DNA of 30,194 nucleotides, taken from positions 228 to 30,421 of the forward strand of contig DGBM01000087.1 in assembly GCA_002384765.1 (NCBI GenBank). The letters are read 5' to 3'. Below are positions 7,171-13,115 of the stretch, piece by piece. The notes under the pieces are model-generated. The model was not told where the DNA came from. It was given only the letters and a program-made list of their open reading frames with translations, and searched no databases. The position numbers and the translations under genes are program-made. Each line of letters begins with the position of its first letter. The first letter of the stretch is position 1. The DNA is from Demequinaceae bacterium UBA4004 (lineage in GTDB: Bacteria; Actinomycetota; Actinomycetes; Actinomycetales; Demequinaceae).

Positions 7171-8154
7171 ATGGACGATGCACTGAGGATCGCCGTGGTG
7201 GGCGCCGGAGCGTGGGGCGCCCAGCACGCGCGCATCGTCTCACGACGTCGTGATACCGCACTGGTGGGCATCGTGGGGCGCGACCCGGACCGCACGGCGG
7301 CGCGCGCGGCCACGTTCGACACGGCGCCCTTCACCGACCTCGACACGATGCTCGACGAGGCGCGCCCCGATCTCGTCACGGTCTGCCTGCCCAACGAGGC
7401 ACACTTCGCCCCCACCCTGCACCTACTCGAGCGCGGCGTGCCGCTGCTGGTTGAGAAGCCCCTGGTATTCGACCTGAAAGAGGCCGATGCGCTGCTCGCC
7501 GAGGCCGAGCGCCAAGGCCTGTTCTTCGCGATCAACCTCAACCACCGCTTCGCGGAACCGGTGATGCGCGCCAAGGCGGCGATCGATGCGGGCGAGCTCG
7601 GCGACATCGTGTTCGCCACGTGGCGCTTTGGCGGCGAGCCGAACTTCGGTGATAGTCCGCACGCCAACCTGATCGAGACCCAAGTGCACGGGCTCGACAT
7701 GCTTGAGCAACTGTGCGGCCCCATTGGTTCGGTCGCCGCCCAGATGACCGACATGACGCGGGCCGGGACCTACACCACGCTCGCGGTGGCGCTGCAGTTC
7801 GCCTCAGGTGCCGTGGGCTCCCTGGTCGGGTCCTACGACTCTTCGTATGCCTACCCCGACGCCCACCTGGTCGAGGTCAATGGCACCACGGGGCGGCTCA
7901 TCATCGAGGACACCGTCAAGCGGCTGACGGTGTCGGCCGCGGGTGACGAGACCCGACGGGTGTGGGAGCCGGGGTACTTCAATGACGAGGCCCGTACCTT
8001 CGAGTACACGTTTGACCGGCACATGGACGCGGTGTTGACCGCGTTCCGTGCGGGCCAGCAGCCGCCGGTCCACGCCCGTGAGGGTCGCCGCGCACTCGCG
8101 GTGGCGATGGGGATCATCGAGTCCTTCGAGAAGGGCGTTCGAGTCGACGTCTAG
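7171..8154 (+). CDS. Gfo/Idh/MocA family NAD(P)-dependent oxidoreductase
   Basis: This 327-residue protein has the two-domain fold of this family. The N-terminal Rossmann domain begins IAVVGAGAWGAQHARIV (GxGxxG nucleotide loop). VCLPNEAHFAPTLHLLERGV and VEKPL (the EKP motif with its conserved Lys) follow. The C-terminal domain includes ANLIETQVHGLDMLEQLCGP, holding the conserved catalytic His. Members oxidise or reduce sugars, inositols and similar hydroxyl compounds; the substrate cannot be read from the sequence. The ATG at 7171 has GGAGGG about 8 bases upstream. A plus-strand TAGTGT box at 7128-7133 could be its -10. It sits alone, divergent from rsgA and convergent with aroA, breaking what is often an adjacent rsgA-aroA pair. 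Confidence 0.9.
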   Translation: MDDALRIAVVGAGAWGAQHARIVSRRRDTALVGIVGRDPDRTAARAATFDTAPFTDLDTMLDEARPDLVTVCLPNEAHFAPTLHLLERGVPLLVEKPLVFDLKEADALLAEAERQGLFFAINLNHRFAEPVMRAKAAIDAGELGDIVFATWRFGGEPNFGDSPHANLIETQVHGLDMLEQLCGPIGSVAAQMTDMTRAGTYTTLAVALQFASGAVGSLVGSYDSSYAYPDAHLVEVNGTTGRLIIEDTVKRLTVSAAGDETRRVWEPGYFNDEARTFEYTFDRHMDAVLTAFRAGQQPPVHAREGRRALAVAMGIIESFEKGVRVDV

Positions 8155-8184
8155 GAGCGCGCCCCGAGGGATGGGCGCAGGCGC

Positions 8185-9537
8185 CTATGTGCCGCCGAGC
8201 AGTTGCGCCCACAGGCGCGGGAAGTCCGGCATCGTCTTGGCGGTGGCGCCCACATTGATGACCTGAATACCAGGGACAACAATCCCCACGATGGCCGCGA
8301 AGGTGGCCATCCGGTGGTCGTGATACGTCTCCAAGACGGCGCCCGAAAGCCCGCCAGCGGCATCGTCCGGGCTCGGCGCTCCGCCGAACGTGAGGGAGTC
8401 ATCTCCGGCACGGCACACGCCGCCCACGCGCTCCACCTCGGTCGCGATCGCGGCGAGCCGATCCGTCTCGTGGCCGCGCAAGTGCCCGATGCCGGTCAGC
8501 TCGGAGCGGCCCGACGCGATGGCGCACAGCGCCGCGATGGTGGGGGTGAGCTCGCCGGCGGGGGCGAGGTCCGCGGCAATGCCGCGAACATCCCCCGTGC
8601 CGGTGACGGTCATGACGGTGCCATCCAGGCTGCAGCGACCCCCCATGCGCTCCAGCAGCTCCGGATAGAGCACCCCGGGCTGTGTCGTGACCGCGGGCCA
8701 GCCGGGAATTCGCACCGTGCCCCCCGCCGCCAACGCCGCCGCCATGAAGGGGCCGGCGTTGGACAGGTCGGGTTCCACCCGCACGTCGCCCAGGGACAGG
8801 GCGCCGGGGTGGACCACCCACGTGCGTTCGTCGGGCTGGTCCACGCGCACCCCCGCGGAGCGCAGCGTCTGGCACGTCATGTCGATGTGCGGCAGGCTCG
8901 GCAGTGCCTTGCCCACGTGCCTCACGGTCAGCCCGCCCGGCAGTCTGGGGGCCACCAGCAGCAAGGCCGTCACAAATTGCGACGACGCCGAGGCGTCCAC
9001 GTCCACGGAGTCGGGAACGGCGGTCGGCGGCGTCACCGTGAAGGGCAGGGTGCCGCGGCCGCCGTCTTCCACGGCAGCGCCCAGGGAGCGCAGGCTATCA
9101 ATGAGCGCGTCCATGGGTCTCACGCGAGCCCCGGCGTCTCCGTCAAAGGTGATGGGTCTGATGTCTCCGCCAAGTCCGGCCAGGAGGGCCAGCGGCGGCA
9201 CAAAGCGCATGACGGTGCCCGCGAGGCCGCAGTCGATCGATACGCCACCGCGCCATGGACCCGGCGTGATCGTCCACGCATCCGCGCCCACGTCTACCGA
9301 GACGCCAAGTGAGCGCAGCGCCTCGATCATGAGCGCGGAATCCCGCGACACCAGCCCCCCGCGCATCGTCACCGGGGCCTCGGCGAGGGCGGCGAGCACC
9401 AGAAAGCGGTTGGTCAGCGACTTGGAGCCCGGTACCTCGACGGTCGCATCAAGTGGTGCGTGGCCGTGGCGCACGGAATGTGTGGGGGCGTCCCACACCT
9501 CGCCGGGACCAGTGCCCGGCCGGAGCACACCGCTCAC
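8185..9537 (-). CDS. aroA: 3-phosphoshikimate 1-carboxyvinyltransferase (EPSP synthase)
   Basis: This 450-residue enzyme transfers enolpyruvyl from PEP to shikimate-3-phosphate in aromatic amino acid synthesis. The shikimate-phosphate site LDATVEVPGSKSLTNRFLVL is near residue 30. The PEP-binding region, here IDCGLAGTVMRFVPPL, follows. VDASASSQFVTALLL, ELTPTIAALCAIASG, and GHLRGHETDRLAAI are all family landmarks. The glyphosate-relevant loop reads LAGTVMRF, lacking the usual GNAGT spelling but keeping G-T-x-x-R. The GTG at 9537 overlaps the stop of the doxX gene as GTGA, so the two genes are co-translated. The N-terminal 20 residues are a little longer than in E. coli. The stop is about 30 bases from the convergent oxidoreductase. 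Confidence 0.96.
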   Translation of the reverse strand: MSGVLRPGTGPGEVWDAPTHSVRHGHAPLDATVEVPGSKSLTNRFLVLAALAEAPVTMRGGLVSRDSALMIEALRSLGVSVDVGADAWTITPGPWRGGVSIDCGLAGTVMRFVPPLALLAGLGGDIRPITFDGDAGARVRPMDALIDSLRSLGAAVEDGGRGTLPFTVTPPTAVPDSVDVDASASSQFVTALLLVAPRLPGGLTVRHVGKALPSLPHIDMTCQTLRSAGVRVDQPDERTWVVHPGALSLGDVRVEPDLSNAGPFMAAALAAGGTVRIPGWPAVTTQPGVLYPELLERMGGRCSLDGTVMTVTGTGDVRGIAADLAPAGELTPTIAALCAIASGRSELTGIGHLRGHETDRLAAIATEVERVGGVCRAGDDSLTFGGAPSPDDAAGGLSGAVLETYHDHRMATFAAIVGIVVPGIQVINVGATAKTMPDFPRLWAQLLGGT

Positions 9538-10010
9538 TTGCCCTTGCGTTCGGACTTGGCCTTCTCCGCGGCCTTCGCCCTTGACTTGGCCTTGTGGGCC
9601 TTCTTGCGCTTGATGTGCCCTGCGCTGTGTCCAGCGGTGGCGGCCAGCATGGCGCCGCCCAGCAGGGACAAGCTCTTCATGAACTGGTCAAGGGCGGCAT
9701 CGCGCGCCTCGCCCTCCGGCAGGCGCCAGAACGGCGCTCCCGTAGCCACCGTGACGGCGGCAAGGCCGGTGAGTGCCACCCCGGCGGTGCGGGGGGTCTT
9801 GGAGATCGCCAGAATGGCGGCTGTGGCGGCAGTGGCGGCGCCGTGGACCCTGACGAGGGTCTCCATGGGCACCTCCACGCCGGCGTCCTTCAGGAGTGGG
9901 CCCACGACGGGTTCGGCCGCGGCCGCCCGGGCCTGCGGCTCCAGCGCATCGCGGACACCCCCGTAGACAAACCAGGAGGCCAACAAGGGACGGGCTAGTG
10001 AACGCATCAT
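9534..10010 (-). CDS. DoxX-family membrane protein
   Basis: This 158-residue protein starts [20 protein letters not shown], the usual opening of actinobacterial DoxX proteins. About four hydrophobic segments follow: the first near residues 5-19, then about 55-70, 77-92 and 113-130. A very basic Lys-rich tail ([19 protein letters not shown]) ends the protein and should be cytoplasmic. DoxX proteins are small membrane proteins linked to redox and thiol stress in some species; the biochemical role is unclear. Its position back to back with sigR fits that link. The first ATG (10010) is chosen because TAGGCT lies 7 bases upstream. The second ATG, one codon later, is better placed for the overlapping GGGAG sequence and cannot be excluded. 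Confidence 0.87.
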   Translation of the reverse strand: MMRSLARPLLASWFVYGGVRDALEPQARAAAAEPVVGPLLKDAGVEVPMETLVRVHGAATAATAAILAISKTPRTAGVALTGLAAVTVATGAPFWRLPEGEARDAALDQFMKSLSLLGGAMLAATAGHSAGHIKRKKAHKAKSRAKAAEKAKSERKGK

Positions 10011-10017
10011 GTCTCCC

Positions 10018-10023
10018 AGCCTA
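10018..10023 (-). promoter_or_regulatory. -10 box of doxX-aroA promoter
   Basis: On the minus strand TAGGCT is followed by GGGAGAC and the doxX ATG, consistent with a leaderless or nearly leaderless transcript covering doxX and aroA. Confidence 0.55.
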
Positions 10024-10050
10024 CCCACGCGCAGGCCGTTGTACACGGTG

Positions 10051-10077
10051 GGGAATGAGGACCCGTCATCTGGCGTT
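10051..10077 (+). promoter_or_regulatory. SigR-dependent autoregulatory promoter (GGGAAT-N18-GTT)
   Basis: GGGAAT at 10051-10056 and GTT at 10075-10077 are separated by exactly 18 bases. This is the consensus for SigR/SigH promoters in Actinobacteria. Transcription should start about 7-9 bases after GTT, near 10084-10087, which coincides with an ATG at 10087 in frame with sigR. The promoter would therefore give an mRNA that starts almost at a codon 33 positions before the main sigR start. The divergent doxX -10 box lies about 30 bases to the left. Confidence 0.8.
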
Positions 10078-10171
10078 CTGAGAGGCATGACCATGCTGGC
10101 CGAAAGGACCACGACGCGCGGGACTCAGGTCTGTGCGCCGGACGTCACCCTCGGGTGGTCGCGTGGCCCGG

Positions 10172-10177
10172 TAGGCT
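10172..10177 (+). promoter_or_regulatory. -10 box of constitutive leaderless sigR promoter
   Basis: TAGGCT is followed by 8 bases and the sigR ATG at 10186. The gene has no clear Shine-Dalgarno, so this is probably a housekeeping promoter with a start site within two bases of the ATG. Confidence 0.5.
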
Positions 10178-10185
10178 CGGTCGCA

Positions 10186-10764
10186 ATGACCACTCACGCC
10201 GACGGTTTCGACTTCGAGACCGATGCCCTGTCCTTCATGGACCAGCTGTATGCCGCCGCGCTCAGAATGACGCGCAACGGTGCGGACGCAGAGGATCTGG
10301 TGCAGGAAACCTATGCCAAGGCCTTCGCGGGCCAGGACAAGTTCACTCCCGGCACCAACCTCAAGGCCTGGCTGTACCGTATCCAGACCAACGCGTTCAT
10401 CAACACCTACCGCAAGAAGCAGCGCGAACCGAAGCGCACCGATGCCGACAACGTCGAGGACTGGCAGTTGGCGGCCGCAGCCGAGCACCAGTCCTCCGGG
10501 CTGGCATCGGCCGAGCAACTCGCTTTGGACAGCATCGGCGACGACGACGTGCGCAATGCGCTCGCGGAACTGTCCGACGACTTCCGGATGGCGGTGTTCC
10601 TCAGCGACGTCGAGGGCTTCGCCTACAAGGAAATCGCCGAGATCATGGACACCCCGGTGGGAACCGTGATGTCCCGGCTGCACCGCGGCCGCCGGATGCT
10701 CCGCGAGAAACTGCGCGAATACGCGGCCGAACGCGGAATCTACGACCACAGGGCGGGGTCGTGA
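10186..10764 (+). CDS. sigR: ECF sigma factor SigR/SigH (thiol-oxidative stress)
   Basis: This 192-residue ECF sigma factor directs RNA polymerase to disulfide-stress genes and is held inactive by RsrA. Region 2 is visible as [31 protein letters not shown] and [20 protein letters not shown] (-10 recognition). Region 4 is [20 protein letters not shown] through [20 protein letters not shown] and [12 protein letters not shown] (HTH for -35 recognition). The anti-sigma gene follows 71 bases downstream. The reading frame stays open upstream to 10009. An ATG at 10087 would add 33 residues ([12 protein letters not shown] to GPVGSVA). A longer unstable isoform from an autoregulated promoter is known for SigR of Streptomyces, and the promoter layout here suggests the same. 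I list the shorter form as the main product. Confidence 0.94.
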   Translation: MTTHADGFDFETDALSFMDQLYAAALRMTRNGADAEDLVQETYAKAFAGQDKFTPGTNLKAWLYRIQTNAFINTYRKKQREPKRTDADNVEDWQLAAAAEHQSSGLASAEQLALDSIGDDDVRNALAELSDDFRMAVFLSDVEGFAYKEIAEIMDTPVGTVMSRLHRGRRMLREKLREYAAERGIYDHRAGS

Positions 10765-10768
10765 CACC

Positions 10769-10843
10769 ATGAAGAATCAGTGGGAGACGAGCGCGCGTCA
10801 TTGCGCCGGGGGTGCGTCAGTCGAGGAGGTGCACCGTGATTAA
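10769..10843 (+). other. Possible 24-codon coupling ORF between sigR and rsrA
   Basis: An ATG 4 bases after the sigR stop opens a 24-codon frame (MKNQWETSARHCAGG, then ASVEEVHRD) that ends 8 bases inside rsrA. It contains the rsrA Shine-Dalgarno GAGGAGGT. No ribosome site of its own is convincing. It could carry ribosomes from sigR to rsrA or be chance. Confidence 0.25.
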
Positions 10844-11081
10844 GCGGCAATGCGAAGAGGCCTTGGACAAACTGTTCGAGTTCATCGACGGCGAGTTGTC
10901 GGACGAGGAGCTACTGCGCATCGGCGCGCACCTGAAGGACTGTCCGCCGTGCGAGGCCGAGCACCGCATCAACGAGAAGATCCGGTTGCTGGTGTCCCAA
11001 GCGCACGGAGACAAGGCTCCCCACCAGTTGCGCGAACGGGTGCTGAGCACCCTGCAGATGGCTCGCGACGAGTACAAGTAG
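10836..11081 (+). CDS. rsrA: Mycothiol-system anti-sigma-R factor RsrA
   Basis: This 81-residue zinc-binding anti-sigma factor senses disulfide stress and releases SigR when oxidised. The ZAS signature H-x3-C-x2-C is present as HLKDCPPC, with H32, C36 and C39. A further Cys at residue 6 (IKRQCEEAL) is the likely fourth zinc ligand, matching the arrangement in Streptomyces RsrA. The size is slightly below that of Streptomyces RsrA. GTG at 10836 is chosen because a strong GAGGAGGT lies 5 bases upstream. A GTG at 10812 would add eight residues with no ribosome site. The gene directly follows sigR in the same orientation and shares its transcripts. A strong terminator lies 40 bases after the stop. 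Confidence 0.95.
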   Translation: MIKRQCEEALDKLFEFIDGELSDEELLRIGAHLKDCPPCEAEHRINEKIRLLVSQAHGDKAPHQLRERVLSTLQMARDEYK

Positions 11082-11122
11082 CAGGACTGTTGTTGTTGCG
11101 CTGGGGCGCGAGCATCACAAAC

Positions 11123-11150
11123 AAAGCCCGCGTCGACGGACGCGGGCTTT
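11123..11150. terminator. Strong bidirectional rho-independent terminator
   Basis: A perfect 12-base inverted repeat, AAAGCCCGCGTC and GACGCGGGCTTT, encloses a GACG loop. A-runs and T-runs at both ends allow termination in both directions. It separates rsrA (plus) from bL37 (minus). Confidence 0.9.
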
Positions 11151-11181
11151 GCTCATCTCAGGGCTAACAGCCCGGCACGAA

Positions 11182-11256
11182 TCAAGCGTTGGGACGCTTG
11201 CCGTGATTGGCGCCGGACTTGGCGCGCGTCTTGCGCTTGCGACCACGCTTGCTCAT
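11182..11256 (-). CDS. Large-subunit ribosomal protein bL37
   Basis: This 24-residue, extremely basic protein (MSKRGRKRKTRAK, then SGANHGKRPNA) matches the actinobacterial ribosomal protein bL37, first recognised in mycobacterial ribosome structures. The family's GRK-rich start and the ending ANHGKRPN are both present. An AAGGAG Shine-Dalgarno lies 5 bases before the ATG, in contrast to many neighbours that seem leaderless. The frame is open further upstream, but those residues lack any ribosome site and the 24-residue length is normal for the family. It stands alone, ending just before the bidirectional terminator. The short length means automated annotation often misses it. Confidence is high because sequence, length and ribosome site agree. 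Confidence 0.92.
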   Translation of the reverse strand: MSKRGRKRKTRAKSGANHGKRPNA

Positions 11257-11367
11257 GGTGACTCCTTGGGGTTCGTTCGGGCGACCCTCCATCATTCCAC
11301 ATCGACAGCGAAACCACACCGCCCGCCCCGAATCGGCGTCGCGGACGCACCGTCGCACGCAACGCGT

Positions 11368-11373
11368 TAGCCT
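11368..11373 (+). promoter_or_regulatory. Possible -10 box for the pilT-like gene
   Basis: TAGCCT lies about 38 bases before the GTG start. No convincing -35 is seen. Confidence 0.3.
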
Positions 11374-11410
11374 TCTCAAGTCAAGGTCCCGTGATGCCGA
11401 TGGAGCAATC

Positions 11411-12499
11411 GTGAGCGATCAGCCCGTTTCCGTTATCCCCCTCCTGCACGCCCTCGCGTCCACGGGAGGCTCCGACCTTCACTGCAAGGTGGGGTCCGCG
11501 CCGCGTATCCGCGTCGATGGCCGTCTGCGCAAGCTGCAGGTGCCGCCGCTGACGGCTGAAGACACGCGAAACATGGTGGCCCAGGTGCTGCCAGAGGACC
11601 TGGTGGCGCAGTTCCGCGACATCCACGAGGCGGACTTCGCTTTCTCCCTGTCCGGGGTGGGACGGTTCCGCGTCAACGCGTACGTGGCGCGCGGAACGGA
11701 CTGCCTGGTGTTCCGTCGCGTCGCCGTGGGCGCCCAGCCTATGCATGAGCTCGGAATCCCGGCGGTCGTGGCGGACCTCGCGCTCGAGCCGCGCGGACTC
11801 GTGCTGGTGACCGGGCCCACGGGTTCCGGAAAGACCACCACCCTCGCGTCGATGGTTGACCTCATCAACACGGTCCGTGAGGTCAACATCATCACGGTCG
11901 AGGACCCCATCGAGGTGCTCCACAGCGACAAGAAGGCGATCATCAGCCAGCGCGAGGTGCGCTCTGACACCCTGGACTTCATGAACGCGCTGCGCGGAGC
12001 GATGCGTCAAGATCCCGACGTGATCCTCGTGGGTGAGATGCGCGACATCGAGACCGTACGGGCCGCATTGTCTGCGGCGGAGACCGGGCACCTGGTACTC
12101 GCGACGCTCCACACGGTGGACGCACAGGACACCATCAATCGCATCGTCGACTTCTTCACTCCTCACGAGCAGACGCAAGTGCGTGCCACGCTGGCGCAGA
12201 CGCTGCGCGGCATCGTGTCGCAGCGACTCGTGCGCAAGATGGACGGTTCGGGCCGGGCCCTGGTGGCCGAGGTCATGATCAACAACGGCCGCATCGCCGA
12301 GGCGATCGTCGACCCGTCGAGTCAGCCGCCCATCCTGGACCTGATCTCGGAGGGCGAGTACTACAAGATGCAAACGTTCGACCAGCACCTGTTCCGCCTG
12401 GTCACCTCCGGGGAAGTCTCGTACGAGGACGCCATCGCGATCGCGTCACGGCCGCACGACCTCACAGTGACGCTACGCAACTCCGGCGCCGACGTTTAG
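11411..12499 (+). CDS. pilT: PilT-type pilus retraction ATPase
   Basis: This 362-residue secretion ATPase resembles PilT, which retracts type IV pili by depolymerising the fibre at the inner face of the membrane. An N-terminal PAS-like domain covers about residues 1-110 (PLLHALASTGGSDLHCKVGS is the usual PilT opening). Walker A is GPTGSGKTTTLAS. The Asp box holds ITVEDPIE. Walker B is DPDVILVGEMRD, and the His box is LATLHTVDAQDTINRIVD. The ending includes MINNGRIAEAIVD and MQTFDQHLFRLV. GGAG 5 bases before the GTG at 11411 supports the start; the frame is open upstream without better signals. No pilin, PilB, PilC or prepilin peptidase lies in the window, so it is an orphan here. It could also power a different machine. 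Confidence 0.92.
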   Translation: MSDQPVSVIPLLHALASTGGSDLHCKVGSAPRIRVDGRLRKLQVPPLTAEDTRNMVAQVLPEDLVAQFRDIHEADFAFSLSGVGRFRVNAYVARGTDCLVFRRVAVGAQPMHELGIPAVVADLALEPRGLVLVTGPTGSGKTTTLASMVDLINTVREVNIITVEDPIEVLHSDKKAIISQREVRSDTLDFMNALRGAMRQDPDVILVGEMRDIETVRAALSAAETGHLVLATLHTVDAQDTINRIVDFFTPHEQTQVRATLAQTLRGIVSQRLVRKMDGSGRALVAEVMINNGRIAEAIVDPSSQPPILDLISEGEYYKMQTFDQHLFRLVTSGEVSYEDAIAIASRPHDLTVTLRNSGADV

Positions 12500-12505
12500 C
12501 CCGCG

Positions 12506-12521
12506 GCCGTCGCTAGACGGC
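12506..12521. terminator. Short hairpin between convergent pilT and SGNH genes
   Basis: GCCGTC and GACGGC pair around a GCTA loop just after the pilT stop and over the stop codon of the opposite gene. The stem is only 6 bases and lacks T-runs, so the role is uncertain. Confidence 0.3.
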
Positions 12522-13115
12522 AGGCTGCTCGACGCCCAGCCAGTCGTGCCAGGCGGAGTGCAGCACCAGCCACGCCATGAGCCCGTAGCCCGCCTGGTGG
12601 GGAAGACTCTCGTCTCCTATCGCCATGTCGGCCACCCACTGCTCGTGGCGCGCGAGCGGCCCGAACATGTCCACGTAAGGGACGCCTCGGCGCGCGGCGG
12701 ATTCTTCACACAGCGCGGAAAGCTCCGCAATCGCCTGCTGGTCCTCCGCGCGACCCGGCGGCGGCCCGGCAAGCATCGTGCGAAAGCCGAGCGCCTTGGC
12801 GCGGTCCAACGTGTTTGCGATGTTGAGGCGCGTCATCGTGGGGGAGATGCCACGGTGCACGTCATTGCGGCCGATGGCGAACAGCACGGCATGAGGAGCC
12901 GCGCCCGGAACGGGTTCCCCGGTGCGCCGGAGCGCCTCGTCGTCCCATCGCGCGGTCAGTTCGCCGGTGGTCTCTCCCGGCACGGCAAGGGTGTGGAATC
13001 GCAATTCTGGGGCCAGGGGGAGGGTGCGTGCAGCGACACGCCCCGTCCATCCCAGCGCTTTGGGGTCTCCGTGACCCGCCGTGAGTTCGTCGCCAACGAA
13101 GAAGACGTGTGTCAC
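12513..13115 (-). CDS. SGNH/GDSL-hydrolase-like protein with altered active site
   Basis: This 200-residue protein has the layout of small SGNH-fold lipases/esterases. Block I reads VFFVGDELTAGHGDP, where the usual nucleophile Ser of GDSL is Glu. Block III reads AIGRNDVHRG, keeping the G-x-N-D oxyanion residues. Block V reads GDESLPHQAGYGLMAW. Aligned on AGY, the catalytic Asp is kept but the His two to three positions later is Leu, with a His two positions further on. If the alignment is right, two triad residues are missing. Related actinobacterial proteins with GDEL exist from memory, so the Glu may be a family trait. The GTG start overlaps the kgd stop (GTGA), so it is translated with kgd. 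Its function is unknown. Confidence 0.82.
   Translation of the reverse strand: MTHVFFVGDELTAGHGDPKALGWTGRVAARTLPLAPELRFHTLAVPGETTGELTARWDDEALRRTGEPVPGAAPHAVLFAIGRNDVHRGISPTMTRLNIANTLDRAKALGFRTMLAGPPPGRAEDQQAIAELSALCEESAARRGVPYVDMFGPLARHEQWVADMAIGDESLPHQAGYGLMAWLVLHSAWHDWLGVEQPAV

Noticed and set aside
8203..9613. Two long plus-strand frames over aroA (369 and 308 residues)
   Set aside because: Both are antisense shadows of a well-supported aroA and show no domain.
11290..11312. A second SigR-type promoter before bL37 (GGAAT on the minus strand)
   Set aside because: At the required 18-base spacing the sequence is CGA, not GTT.
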